A stretch of DNA of 64,000 nucleotides from Dermacentor variabilis. Taxonomy: Eukaryota > Arthropoda > Arachnida > Ixodida > Ixodidae. Positions 32,161 to 46,043 of the stretch are shown here, piece after piece; the stretch's first letter is position 1, and every line of letters begins with the position of its first letter. The stretch spans positions 67,677,139 through 67,741,138 of the forward strand of contig NC_134577.1 in assembly GCF_050947875.1 (NCBI RefSeq), in the 5' to 3' direction. The notes beneath the pieces are model-generated. The model worked only from the letters and a program-made list of their open reading frames with translations, ran no database searches and was not told the origin of the DNA. Both the position numbers and the translations under genes were made by a program.

Positions 32161-32710
32161 CCTACAAAATCTGCAGTTTGCCCTACGTCATTACACGAGC
32201 AGCTTAGGTACGAAGTAAGGCACGCTCATCAAGACGCGCTCGAGAAAGGACACGACATTGTATTTCAGTGGTTGCCTAGCCATTGCGGAATCGTCGGCAA
32301 TGATAGTACAGATGAAGCTGCGTGTTCGGCTCATCAAAAACATCAGCGGGTGCCTACACCCCTCTCAAGAACGGATGCTGCGCGGCAACTTCAATCACCT
32401 GCTCGCCACATCGCACTTCTACGAAGGAATTCATCGTATTTTTCCCAACTCACCCTTGCACTCTCTCGACCCTAACTTGCGACTTCGCCTGTCATTTGCG
32501 CTCTCCCAAAGCGAGACAACTTTATTGTATCGCATGTGGGTGGGCGTCGCATTTGCGAGTGCCTATTCATCCCTAATGGGGACTGCCAACAATACGGCGT
32601 GCAATTTGTGCGAGCGCGATGAGACTCTGGAGTACTCTCTGTATCATTGCCCATCCTTTGACATTCAACGACGTACTCTACAAGCTCAAACTCAACCTGT
32701 TGGATAACAG
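32161..32710 (+). mobile_element. I-type LINE fragment: RNase H and zinc-knuckle end
   Basis: A plus-strand frame (to 32475) carries HDIVFQWLPSHCGIVGND, then STDEAACSAHQ, the C-terminal RNase H signature. A +1 shift near 32400 leads to the second frame, with LDPNLRLRLSFALSQSETTL, YRMWVGVAF and then CNLCERDETLEYSLYHCPSF, a zinc-knuckle segment. Domain order fits I/Jockey-group LINEs. The RT part is absent and the fragment is frameshifted, so it is dead. Confidence 0.82.
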
Positions 32711-33172
32711 AGCGCTCTCGGAAGATTCTTAGACTATGGCCTGTGTATTCTTGCATGCGGCGCGTAGATTGCTCGCTGTATAAGGTCGACGTTTTCATAG
32801 GGGAGAGCGAGAACCTTCTCCATGGATTGTTACTCTCGCAGCACCTCCAGCAAGGCTTTTGAACAGGGTGTTCACCAATACCTTGAAGACTAAAGGCCGG
32901 AGGGCTCTCCGCATTGGGAGTGCTGACGTCACCAACCGGCGGAGCGCTCGAAAGGGCTGCGTCGGGAACCCACTCAAGCGCGGGTGGATACAACTTAATA
33001 CACGTCACTGCTCGTCATGTAGACATTCGCTTTCTTTCACTGAAATGTACACCGGGCACGCCAGTTTGTTTTTTGCCGCCACACGTGGTACGTCGGTCCC
33101 CTCGGTGTGCTTTTTTTGAGAAGTAGTGAATTCGTCGTGCGTGCTGTAGTGATAGCGGGACATTGAATTCGC
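32711..33172. other. Spacer, nothing recognised
   Basis: No supported gene between the LINE fragment and the THAP relic. Confidence 0.4.
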
Positions 33173-34063
33173 CATGTCGAACGAGTGCTCCGTTTCCTCA
33201 AGATGCGGAGCTGCGCAGAAAATGGGTGCGCGCAATTCCACGGGACCAACTTCACTCCTTCACAGTATTCCAAGGTGAGTTATCCTGCAGAATTTTCTTC
33301 ATGGCTTCCTACCGCGATTAAAGTGCACAACGTTTCAGCTTCAAATAGCGCATGCTACTGGAGGTACACGTAGCGCTTACTTAACATATTATTGACCGTC
33401 TTGCAGAAAGATTGCAGATAAATCAGAGTTTGATATTTTTTTTGCAGGTTTGAGATCTGCACTTCGCACCGCAAGACATAACTCAAGAGGATTCGTACGT
33501 TGACGAAAAAAACAGGACGCACAGTGACCGCACCATTGCCTAGTCCGCGCATTCGTCCTGGCGTTGTTCCGTGGAAATTTACGGACTTCCAAGCTTATCT
33601 TTCAAAAGCGCACACAACGAGCTGAATCCCCGACTCCAAACGAGAATGGCTGGAAGCGGCAGCAATCTAGGCAGATCTTGCAGAATCTGCGGAGTCATTC
33701 CGCCGTGAATAAGAGGCAGACGCAAGAATGTGCACTGGAGACTTAGCTTCCCACTTCAGACGCAGAAAGTCAAATTTTTGGCGCTGCCCTGAGGGCGATG
33801 GGCGTCTCCTGCTTTTCCACATCGTCGCAGACGAAGCGCCTTCGATAAAATACCCGCGTGTCGCAAAGGCTGACTTGACGACAACGTTCCATTCCGTGAA
33901 GACGCTAACAACTAAGTTGAGGCACGATTTGAGCGTTCCGCCTGCGGCAAACAGCGCTCCGGCTACAGTTGTTATTGTCGTCCACACCCTTCCACTGTCC
34001 TTTGCGTATTTTTCTAGGCGAAGTCTTCACCGAAAGCTTGCTCATATCAAGAAATGCAAATAG
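33173..34063 (+). pseudogene. THAP-domain protein relic with apparent introns
   Basis: A first piece (33173-33272) opens MSNECSVSSRCGAAQKMG, ends LLHSIP and is followed by GTGAGT. After a T-rich tract and TTTGCAG (33447) the frame reads V-stop-DLHFAPQDITQEDSYVDE. A TGC-to-TGA change at the stop would account for the lost Cys of the THAP C..HF motif. A one-base change in the AAAAAAA run then leads to frame +1: RPGVVPWKFTDFQAYLSK, three further stops (TGA, TAG, TAA) and a last open stretch of 111 codons to 34063. THAP domains bind DNA through a C2CH zinc module and occur in host factors and in P-element transposases. Which of the two this was cannot be told. The central basic part of the domain is not seen. 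Confidence 0.5.
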
Positions 34064-34082
34064 CGTTATAAATTTGGAGGAG

Positions 34083-34811
34083 GCTTAAGCTTCGCCTTTA
34101 AGAGCGGAAAGCGATGACGTTCAAAGATTCCCGACTGCTTCTCACGCTTCCAGGTAACTGCAGATTATGTAATCGTAATGTTTACCGGCAAACGCTGGCG
34201 GCGAACTCTATGCACGAAGGCGAGCTTTCTGGTAGAAACGCGGCCCCTTGCGTGGGCCGCGATGCGGCGGAGGCGAGCTTCATCGGGAGGTGTTGCAAGG
34301 AACCGAGCGCGCCGCTTTATGGCCTTTAAGATTTGCGCGCTCCGGCGCGCGCAAATCTCGGAGGCCGTGGCCGATCTATGAATGATAGAAACGCCGGAAA
34401 AACGGTTTGTCTTTTGAGTTTCCGCGTAACAGAATTACGTTTTCTCGTATATTCAAATTACAATCCGACGCTATCACGTCTGCAGGTTGTGTGCAAGTCG
34501 TACTTTACGATTTTTCTGACGTATTTTCACCTTGGCTAGTTCAATTCGTTCGGAAACTGCCTGGCGCTACACGGAAGGCTAGCTTGGTTGGCTATTCATG
34601 GTACGAGAAAATTTTTGCCGAAGTGATGGTCCACGCCGGACGCGGGACGCTGACGCCGGTTTGCTTCGTTTCTTTTTGTATATGTTATTGTCCTGGTGGA
34701 ATCGTGCCGTGATTGTGACTCCGGGTTCGTATCGTCTCTTGTTGAAATAAACTTTTTTTTCTAAACTCACCGTATTTCCTGCGGCACGGGAACGCTTTCG
34801 CGTTAGCGTTA
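34083..34811 (+). mobile_element. Non-autonomous DNA-transposon-like repeat, copy B
   Basis: Collinear with 3901-4518. It begins GCTTAAGCTTCGCCTTTAAG and ends GGAACGCTTTCGCGTTAGCG. The interior includes GTTTACCGGCAAACGCTGGC, an inverted GATTTGCGCGC/GCGCGCAAATC hairpin and TTTGAGTTTCCGCGTAACAG. There is no coding capacity. It starts 20 bp after the THAP relic's final stop. Confidence 0.78.
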
Positions 34812-35379
34812 ATGTGCTTCCCGAAGCACAGTTATCGCGACCATAAATCCATGTAGTTCCTCCAGCACAGCGCCACCTGGTGACGTCACGGCGACAGTGC
34901 TTCTACCTTAACTTGTTCTAGGTGGTGTTGGGTTCACCCGTGATCCGCCGTGCCGCAATTAGCACAGCATTGTGGCAACGCCCAAAGGAGCCTAATTCCC
35001 AAGGTTGTTTAGAAAAATTTCATTTCAACAAGAGACGATACGAATAATCAGTCACAATCACGGCACAATTCCACTAGGACGATCACATATGCAAAGTACG
35101 AAGCGCTGCACACACGGCACGTTTTCACAGAAGTGTCCCAGTCCTCACTCACTAACACATAACCACATAGGCCCATGCAACACACACTTACGCAGAAACT
35201 AATTGTCACGTTATGTAAAATGATGTTGATATGTACAGTGTACAAAATGGTTATGTACAATGATGATGCGACAGAGACATTTTACATAATTTTGAAGTGC
35301 TGCTATGAGATGGGTATATACGAAAATGATCATGTATACGAGATCACGCACACACAGGAGTCACAGGCACCTACATTCT
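34812..35379. other. Spacer, nothing recognised
   Basis: No supported gene; moderately A/T-rich. Confidence 0.4.
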
Positions 35380-37310
35380 GTGCACATTCAGTGAACACCT
35401 CTGATGGCCTGCCTACAAGAACCGGGCTGGTCGAAAATTAAGCCGTACGCGTCTATCAGACACCGACAGGAAATGGCATGACCACTGTCGAAGGAACTCT
35501 TCTTCCCCAAGGAAGAACAACTCTGACAGAAACGACAGTAGCTCAAAGTGAAGCCTCCCCAGAAGTGGAAACAGAGCGCGGCGACGATGTCTCGCGGCAA
35601 CTGCCTCGCACCGGTTACGCCACAGACAGAAGGCCCCCGCAGCAATTAAAAGTCGCGCAAAGCGGCCACCTGAGCAGCGACCAGATGTAATAAAGTGGTT
35701 AACTCCAAGGCCACGGAAACCAGCATGCACGGCCCTCGAAAATACCCTGGCAACGACGCATTGCAGCAGCACATGTTTATTGGATTCTTGAAGGGGCAAT
35801 TTGGACACAGTGATGATGGGACTACGCCCCACCGCTCAAGCCTGTCCCGAGTTGGAAGCACTTGCCACCCTAGACGCCACGTAAAGTCGCGTAGGTGGCT
35901 AGACAGAAATGACGCGTTATTGCATCCCACGACACATTAGTGGAACGTGCGCGGCGCGCTGGAGGAACTATAGGAAGCAGCAAGGCTGACATTGTCTGCA
36001 TAACATGGTTTTCGAGAACGTCTACATCAGGACATACCTGTTGTATGTGGCGATAAAATGCCACGGCCGTAGAGTAAAATACAGGTGCGTTTAACACTTG
36101 TGGTCCGCGATTTAAGTGCACGCCTGGTAACATGTAACACATTTTTGTGCCAAGGAAATAGCAGGCGAGTTCACGCGCAGGACACTGATCATGCTGTAAC
36201 AGACGGAGCAGAAATGGCAGAGCAAGCAGCCGGCAGCTGACAGACACGGATGGGAACGCGAACCCACCGCGAGAGCGTGGTTGCCCAAGCGCCGCGCGAC
36301 AGACCAGTTCTGTACTGCCCGACCAGAAAAAGGAAACAAGAAGGGACTGCAGAGACCTAGTAAACCGTAATGATGGCTCTACAACGGGACAAATGTACCA
36401 CACTCGACCGCAAAATAGAGACTGTGCTAAGTAACTTCTTTCTAATAGGGGCGAATCATACCCTTGAACATCTTGAACATTTCGTCTTGCATCTTCAAGA
36501 ATTGAAAACCACGCAGTCTGATATGTCATCATAGGTGTAATCAAGACCTAATATACGAATAGAGTCGCTCTTTTGAAGACGGTAAACGGGACTTAGGCGT
36601 GCATGAGGTGAACCAATGAACAAATAACGACATTTTGAAATATTTAGCGCATCAGCTGAAATATTTCCGCACTCAGCGAGAATTCGAAGGCAACGGGATA
36701 AGCTATCTTCATTCCTGAGATACAATGTGATGTCATTGGCGAAAGCTGTCACCTTCACAACACCGCTACCAGGTAGTGGGAGACCAGACACGTAAGGGTC
36801 TCTCAGTACTGAGCGCAGAAATGGCTCAAGGCTGAGCAAAAAGAGCACTGGGGACCCTTGGCAAACACCGCGAGTAACGGGAAATGGTGCACTTTCCCGA
36901 CCATCAAGAAACAATTTACTTCGGATATTTTAATAGGCAGTCCTAATAAGTTCAACAAAATTTGGTGAAAAGCCGAACGAGGTCAGTACATTAAATATGT
37001 AGCTAGGTTCAAGGCGATCGAATGCCTTTTCTTGATCTAGTGAAACTAAGAGACCGCGTGCCGACCTGGTCAGCGTGTATGTCATTATGTCACGCGTAAC
37101 GAACGAAAGACTGTATCTCTGCCAGACTGAGCATACCTGATGGTGTCCTATTAAGGAAGGCATTAGGCTTCCCAAGCGTCGGGTGAGAGCAGCTGTAACC
37201 TCCATTGTTCGGGACGAACTGACGATGGATCGTGCTTTGGTATCAGCACAATACGACCAAATACACGACTATACAAATATGCTTCAAGTTCACGCAGTGA
37301 ATGGTAGTTT
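35380..37310 (-). mobile_element. Tx1/L1-like LINE fragment, minus strand
   Basis: Minus-strand frames run from RT to the C-terminus. 37205-36930 contains GLLVSLDQEKAFDRLEPSY (RT motif A). 36914-36495 contains TRGVCQGSPVLFLLSLEPFL (motif B) and VTAFANDITLYL, where the catalytic FADD is changed to FAND. 36544-35870 carries the connector region. 35930-35646 carries TWRLGWQVLPTRDRLERWG and a CPNC..CCC zinc-like end. The DQEKAFDR and GVCQG...SLEPFL style is typical of Tx1/L1 LINEs. The 5' half (endonuclease, ORF1) is missing. Confidence 0.85.
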
Positions 37311-37504
37311 GTCATCTAGCTGAAAAGGACACGCCAGCTGTCGCACTTTCAGAGTGCAGCTGTCTACATCTTGTAAAATTGTTGTTGCGGCAATATGCGC
37401 TGAAAGTGGCTTGTGCAGCATTGTCAGGCCACAAAGCATGTTTCTTCTATTCAAACACAAGAATGACTTATCTTTATAAATTGATCACTATTGAAAGATA
37501 GTAA

Positions 37505-39070
37505 TCAGAATCAGAATCCACTTTATTTCCAACACACTAGTTGGGGGCCTCCAGGCAAAAAGCTGTCGCAGACAGCTTGACGGGACCTGGGGGCCTACAG
37601 AGAGCAGCAGGCAGTGGATTTCAGAAATTCGAACAATTGTAAATACATACAGACATTATGAAGAAGAAATGAACTTGTTTCATACAGACGCAGCATACAG
37701 ATTATGTCATTGCAGCATACAGATGCAGCATACAGATACAGACATTATGAAGAAGAAATGAACTTGTTTCATACAGATGCAGCATACAAGGTGGACACTA
37801 TCAAAGAATGCATAAACAGTGCAGGAAATGTAGCAGCCAGGGGAAAAGAGAAAAAGGTCATTGCATCATCAGGTAATCACGCACCTCCGATTTAAACGTG
37901 CAGAGTGGGGCACTGAAATTAATGTGATTTTTTAGGAGGTTATATACTGTTGGTATGCAGTAATCCAGCCTAGATCTACCGTAATTTGACGTGTACGCGG
38001 CACTGGTATTAGCCTGTTACGTATGCTGTAGTCATACGGGGAATGTTCTGTATAGTGTGGGAGTTTATTTTTATACATATAGAGAGATAGTTTATAGTCA
38101 TATAACTTAGACACTTTAAGCATATTATGTTTAATGAATAGGGGACCAGTGGGTAATAGCCTGGGGTGTTCATTAAAGTTCTCAAAGATTCTTAATACCT
38201 TCTTTTGGAGCCGCTCCAGATTGTTATAGTTGGTGGTTGTTGTAGTGCCCCAAACTAAAGTGCAATATGAAAGACGTGAGTAAAAATTTGCATAATATAT
38301 TGCATTCTTTAGTCTAATTGGAATTAATTCCCTCAGTCTGTAGAGGCAACCAACTGATTTGCCTAATTCAATCGTGAGCTTAGTAACGTGCATGTTCCAA
38401 GAGATTGTTTCTTCGAGCCAAACCCCCAAGAACTTTTCAGATGCAACGCGTTGCAGGGCCATTCCTTGAAAGTTTAGGGTGAGTTCGAAATCGCTTTGTT
38501 TGTTGAGAGGTTTAAAAATAATATACTTAGTTTTTTTTAATATTTAAGGTTAATCTGTTAGAGTTCAACCACTGTTCAAGGTTAATTAGGTAATTGTTTA
38601 TTGTTGTGTTTAGGTGGGCTAAAGTTGGTGCGGAAAAGAAAATATTAGTATCATCAGCATACATGACCAGTTTGGGAGAATTAGGCACATCGCATAAGTC
38701 ATTGATATAAAGTATAAACAATAAGGGCCCCAGAATCGACCCCTGAGGCACTCCATGTTTTACCACAGTAGTCGGAGATGACAAGCCATCGACTTTCACA
38801 CACTGCTTTCTATCGTAAAGATAGTTCTTTACGAGATCATGGGCGACGCCACGTATGCCGTAGTCATGCAGTTCTGACAACAGAATATTATGATTTACAC
38901 AATCAAATGCTTTCTTTAAATCAGTGAACAATCCCACAGTAAAAAGTCTGTTTTCTATGTTGCTAAGAATTTCATTCTTGATTAGTAATAGCGCCATTTC
39001 GGTAGATTTCTGGAAGCCGTATTGTGAATCATTCACAACGCGGTATTTAGTAAGAAAGTTTAGAAATCTA
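37505..39070 (-). mobile_element. CR1/L2-type LINE, 5'-truncated, minus strand
   Basis: Two minus-strand frames are separated by one frameshift near 38520. 39036-38527 carries RT motifs: DSQYGFQKSTEMALLLIKNE, FTDLKKAFDCVNHNIL, HGVPQGSILGPLLFILYIND and an intact MYADDTNIFF. 38462-37932 carries the post-RT region: LGVWLEETISWNMHVTKL, SRLSYCTLVWGTTTTTNY. The 3' UTR continues to an ATTCTGATTCTGAT-type tail at about 37518-37505, with an AATAAAGTGG motif before it. The 5' part beyond the RT start is lost. It is the best-preserved CR1/L2 copy here. Confidence 0.92.
37670..37790. repeat. Short internal duplication in the LINE 3' UTR
   Basis: The segment ACAGACATTATGAAGAAGAA and ATGAACTTGTTTCATACAGA appears twice (about 37650 and 37738), with CAGATGCAGCATACAGAT units between. 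This is local tandem expansion in the untranslated end of the LINE. Confidence 0.75.
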
Positions 39071-39471
39071 ACTTAATAAACGTAAGCACAGAAATGCAGC
39101 TGAAAATTTTTTCTATACAGTTCTTTTTTCCTTGCCCTTTAGAGCGAAGCTCTTCATACGACTAGACGCGTTCAAAAAAAAGAAAAGAATAGCAGGCATT
39201 CAAATCTGTCAATGTGGGCTACATGCGGAGCGGTAGAAAAGACAAAGCCCACCCCCGAGTGACTTATTTTGGGGCTTTTCCCTTCCGCGTCCGTAGCATA
39301 CCTTGCGAACACACACAATCGCTACTAATAGCGGCTCAACTTGTCGAGGTGTCCAAATTGAAACGCGCCAAGCGTCTCAAGACGCTGGCTTGCCCGCAAG
39401 AAATCCATAAGGGCATTCTGTGCAGCTTGTCGATAAACGAGTCCATGACGTAATAAAGTAAACAAAAAGAA
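39071..39471. other. Spacer, nothing recognised
   Basis: No supported gene or element. Confidence 0.4.
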
Positions 39472-39545
39472 GCGTCAGTGGCGTAATCGTTTCAGTGTCA
39501 TGCTTCTATGCTCGAGGTCTTGTGTTCGAATCCTACCGGCAGATA
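39472..39545 (+). repeat. tRNA-related segment (SINE head or tRNA relic)
   Basis: TGGCGTAATCG resembles an A box and TGTTCGAATCC is one base from the B-box consensus, spaced as in a tRNA. The acceptor and T stems do not pair well, so a working tRNA is unlikely. The sequence following it (39560-39830) may be the body of a second SINE family; only this copy is in the window. Confidence 0.5.
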
Positions 39546-41290
39546 ATTTTAATAATGTTTAGTAAGGCGAAAGTCCTAGGTCTCTATGCTTCAAGGTCGC
39601 GCTGTGAGGTACAGGAAATATCGCGTGACCCAAGGAACGCCAGAAGCGAACCAAAGCATGTCCAGCCGTGTATAAGAGATGATTGATGATTAGAAAAAGT
39701 GTAAAAGAAATGGTTGATAAGTGGTAGGATTAAGGTTGTTGAAGATAGATTATGGCGAATTAAGATGGATTAAGATGGATGAAGGTGAATTATAGTAGGC
39801 TTTACTAGGTTTTCGCCTTCGCGTCTCTTCGCGATAGCTTTTTAATTATTTATTGCACATTATTTTTGAAAATGACGAATTTACGAAGTCGTAGGGACGT
39901 CTAAAGCCAGAAGGACGAAGTTTAGGCAGATCTATCTACTATTTCCCACAATTCCCGTACTGGTACAACCATTCTTGTTGCAGCTCCCGTAGACTCTATC
40001 ACCAGAGTTCCCTCTAGTAATTATTGTGTGCCACCATATATTGGGTAGTTTTTAACTGTCGTCTTGCTACACCAGGTGTCAACGCATGCCTCACTGCTTT
40101 TTTTTTTGCCTTCTCACAGAGGGCGCGGGAGTTTTGAGGCACGGACATCGAAAAATGCGTGGGAGGGTAGGCATATACAGCTACTCTGTAATACGTCCTG
40201 CAGTCGAACGCCTTTCCACCGAAGTGCTTATGGCATCCGAAATCATTCCTTACACAGGTCACTTCTTTGTAAAGGCCACGCACCGCACAGTTCACAATAG
40301 GGAGAGGGTTATTCTTTCGTTATACAGGTTATTTCATTGTGTAGGCGTTCGTTGTAGAGGAGCTCCCTGCATGCCTGTCCTCACGGTTTTCTCGAAAAAA
40401 AAATTAGGTCACTCTGAAAGCGTGTATCGATTGTGCGCAAATGTATGGAATGTTAGGGGACAAGGAGCCTAAATGCAGTTGGGACATCCATGTAGGCTCC
40501 GTGTTAGAGCCAACGTTCTGGCGAAGTAAAATCCGTGCGTTTGAATTACTGCCTTTCTAAGATTTTTTAACAAGAGCACGGAAGTGTAATATGCGGGCAA
40601 TGTTAGAAACGGACCATTTATGTACAGGTAACATTTTAAAGTGTGCAGTTTAATTACAGGCGAATGAAATTTTTATTGCAGCTGCTCGAAAGCAACAGCT
40701 TCGCTTAAGATTTGGTTGTAATTTTGCAAGACCGCCCAAGTCGCCTGTCTTTTTTTTTTTCGAACCAGTATTCTGTCGGTTGAGATTAGCGATTACGTTA
40801 CAATTTCATGTTGTAGCTTTTAATTATTTAAAATTGCTTGACTAACTTGATCAGTGTTATCTACTTCGAAGTATCGACCATTGCAATTGCGGGCCCGAAA
40901 GCTGTCAATGCTCAAAGAAGGCCCACCTATCACGGATACCAAGGCTATCATTCGTCCCCAATATGTGCGACGATACATACTGTGATGTTCGACAAGTGCT
41001 TTCGTCTTTCTAGTTCAGAAGCTCACTTGTGGCAAAACAGTTCGAACGCCATATGTAGGTGCCCGCTTTAAGTGTACATGCCTCGAACCGGAACCCCCAC
41101 TACTTTCACTACCATTAATCAAAAATAAGTAATTCAGACAGCATCACATTTCGTTCCACAACGTCATACATAATTGGTTGGCGGCAGACACGGTGGCCAT
41201 TGCAAGCGAGCCATCAACACAAGTAGCAATAGAAAAAGAAACAATGAATGTTGACTAAAATAAGCTGAAAAACTCAGTGCCCCTCCACTC
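39546..41290. other. Stretch without recognisable genes
   Basis: GATTAAGATGGATTAAGATG-type short repeats lie at 39750-39790. Two overlapping frames at 40014-40472 match nothing I recognise. No supported gene. Confidence 0.45.
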
Positions 41291-41600
41291 GGTGAAGAGG
41301 AATGACCAGCGAAGCTGTGTATGTATGTGTTACTGGCGAACTGCACCTCCGCCGCTGGTCAGCCCGGCATTGCACTATCTTCGGTATCTGCCCACGTATG
41401 GGGAGTGCTTAACGCCTGGGTCACCTCCGCCGCGGGTCGGCCCGGCATTGCACTATCTTCGGGGTTTTTTTATACACGCGGACAAGATAGTGGAGAAAGT
41501 AGCCCTTAACAGCTTCGCTGTAAAAAAATCACCGCCCAAGCACTCCGTACGGATGGTTAACCAGCGAAGCAGGAACGTGTGGCACCGGTGTTTATCACTG
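41291..41600. repeat. Tandem repeat with period about 78 bp and flanking CCAGCGAAGC motifs
   Basis: CACCTCCGCCGC.GGTC.GCCC and GGCATTGCACTATCTTCGG occur twice, starting at 41344 and 41422. ACCAGCGAAGC occurs at about 41303 and 41561. Probably part of one dispersed element with the minus-strand frame to its right. Confidence 0.65.
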
Positions 41601-41619
41601 GGTTAATCCCGACGGTTCA

Positions 41620-41814
41620 TTAAACGACGGCTTGGTAGGCTGCCGGATTCTCGGCACGCAGTTGCTGCTTGCGCTCGGCTGCACGAGCCTGTTCTGGTGC
41701 CCGGGCTGCAGCATCGGGACAGCGTAGACTGGCTCGTTCCCGGTTCTGCTCGCGGCGTTGCTGATCGAAAGCTGCCTGCTCCTCAGGAGTACACACGACA
41801 CGTGTCCCACCCAT
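41620..41814 (-). CDS. Small Arg/Glu/Ala-rich frame in a repeat, function unknown
   Basis: A complete 64-codon minus-strand frame starts MGGTRVVCTPEEQAAFDQQR, continues with REQNRERA and ARAAERKQQL blocks, and ends at a stop. Its composition (Arg, Glu, Ala, Gln) would favour a charged helix or coiled coil. I recall similar short charged peptides in repetitive tick sequence, which would make this part of an element rather than a host gene; that is memory, not evidence from this window. No function is assigned and translation is uncertain. Confidence 0.35.
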   Translation of the reverse strand: MGGTRVVCTPEEQAAFDQQRREQNRERASLRCPDAAARAPEQARAAERKQQLRAENPAAYQAVV

Positions 41815-41929
41815 TTCGGGGCCGGAGAGAAACTACTGCGCGTGTGCTCGGCTGCGACGCAGCGCAACGACGTCACTACTGGCGCAGCTAGTCCAACACT
41901 ACCTAGACGCCACTAAGCCTCTTCACTAC

Positions 41930-42079
41930 GATCCATGACGCCATGTTACCTGGCCCGACTGCCATAGAATCTAATGGGGATGCTCTCGAGTAGTCGACAG
42001 GGATTTTGACGTCACCACCTTCATCACGCCAGCCTTGTTAATGTAAATTTCCAGCCAGGTAGCATGGCGTCAAGGATCG
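41930..42079. mobile_element. Small foldback MITE
   Basis: GATCCATGACGCCATGTTAC and CTGGC at the left end are inverted at the right end as GCCAGGTAGCATGGCGTCAA and GGATC. Arms are about 25 bp with two mismatches and the whole is 150 bp. No coding. Confidence 0.82.
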
Positions 42080-42239
42080 GATTAAACAGGCTTTGTGCGA
42101 TCTAAGCGGTGTTGGCTAGTCGCGCGCCTCTCCTTCTTTTTTTTTTCGCACATGCGCAAGGGGTTGCGCCGGAGGAGCTTTCGGCGAAGAGGCGACTGGT
42201 AGGCGGACGGACGGATGAATCGGCTAGCCATATAGAGCT

Positions 42240-42440
42240 TCACTGTAAAATTATACAAATAGACGGACACGCTGCTTGGTTCGATGCTATGCGAAGCATT
42301 TGACAGGTAGCTGGCTGCAGTGTCATTTGGGCTTTCGCAAAGCGTTACCAAGTGAACGAACGTGTTTATTTTCCTTGTAAATCGAGTAGTTGTGTCGGAC
42401 ACAAGTGTGTGTATGTGAAGTATAAGCAGCAAGTCGGCGA
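42240..42440 (+). repeat. Dispersed repeat, copy 2 of 2
   Basis: TATGCGAAGCATTTGACAGG, GGGCTTTCGCAAAGCGTTAC and TTGTAAATCGAGTAGTTGTG match 31940-32160 in the same orientation. It is followed by a short GAC-rich run (42435-42460). Confidence 0.7.
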
Positions 42441-44572
<2,132 letters not shown>

Positions 44573-45544
44573 TGCCTCGCTTTTCTTTTACAATGTTTTC
44601 GTTTTTTCTCCACAGGCAGGTAGGGCGTTTGCGACTTTAAAGAAAGGGTTACGAGCTCTCTACTCCCTTTCTTTTTTTTTTTGCGTCTACTTATTTTTGT
44701 TCAACTAAACGGGGCCATCGCGGATGCCATCATTTCTCGTCAGCGGTGTCAGTGTCTCCTGGAAACCGGGCAACCGAAACAAATCTATAGCTTCCCTTCT
44801 CCCCACCTTTGCGCCGCACACCTTATAGATGTAAACACAAACGCACGCACAGTCAGGAACCGTTATTACCGGTACATCGGTTTCGAAAGAGAAAAGTAAA
44901 AAAAGAAAAAGAAAAGCAAGGTGCGGTGAACGGGCATTGTGAAGCTGTCACGAAAAAAGGCCGCACGTTTGTCTGCATTGTGTCGTCTCTGTCACAATAA
45001 CCGGAATGCGGCGGGAAGTATCGCCTACTTCAAAGACGTTTGTGATGTGGGCCGGTGTATAGTCCTATCAGTGCAATGAACGACTGCGTTGTGAGCGAAA
45101 AAAAATTTGCTTGCTTCTCCGTGACGTTTTGGTGCGCCATGTCCTCTCTTCGTGATATCGTTGAATATCGACAATATATACGTGGAATTACTCATGACGC
45201 TTCAATCGGGAAGCAATTCGAAGCGCTGGTAAGCAGTGGAGTGTGGCCTTCCTCGTAAGCTTTTTACTCGAGGTCGTTTTCTTTTACTTTCTTTTTTTTT
45301 ACCTGAAAGAGAGAAAATTTTAATGGGACCTTTTACTTTGTCTTGGTGTTTCACGTAAACCAACGGTGACTGTGATAGAGCGGCTGCAAGAGACACAAAG
45401 AAAATGATGACCATAAGCTACTGCGACGTTGTTTAAGTGTATGTTAGGATTTGGGTTAAGAAACTGTATGTGACAGGCAATTTCAAGTTGTGACCGGCAG
45501 CTCACCGATATCACGAGAACGAAAAAAAAAAAGAGCGCAAGCAT
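44573..45544. other. Stretch without recognisable genes
   Basis: Pyrimidine tracts and short frames only; nothing supported. Confidence 0.45.
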
Positions 45545-46012
45545 TTCATCGTAACAGTGCTAGACTATGTGAGTGCCAGTTGGAGGCTAACAAAGAAGCT
45601 CGCGAAGAAGTTGAGGAACGCACAACGATCGATGGAATGAAAATGTTAGGCGTCACCTAAAGGGACAGGACGCCGGCGGTGTAGATTAGACAGCTAACGG
45701 AGGCATATGGGCTATATTTTAGTTGAGATTACGTGTACGCAATGGGGGTTGCTGGGCTGCTAGGGTTATGCGTAAAGCTGTTGATTGGTGGTCTCGTATA
45801 ATAACAGAATAAGTCTCAATTCTGTCGAAGTGTGGCTGAGAATTTGGTGGCGCGTGGTGGCGCGATAGGATTAGGAAATATGAGAGCATGGAATAGAGTC
45901 AGATGACTAGACTGAGAGGTAATTGGAGATAGCTTGGAGCGAAGTCTTTGTTCCGCAGGCGCGTCATCTAGACAGAAGACGATGATTACGATGATGATGG
46001 TTTAGTAAACCA
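45545..46012 (+). mobile_element. RTE-type LINE 3' fragment, decayed
   Basis: GGAGGCTAACAAAGAAGCTC then ATCGATGGAATG gives WRLTKKL...RNAQRSMERKML when read through changes. This matches the 3' coding end of the RTE copy at 57680-57760. It ends in GACGATGATTACGATGATGA, the GAT-rich tail typical of this group. Several stops; not functional. Confidence 0.75.
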
Positions 46013-46043
46013 ATGAACGGGGCTAGTTGGTGGATGTTCATCT

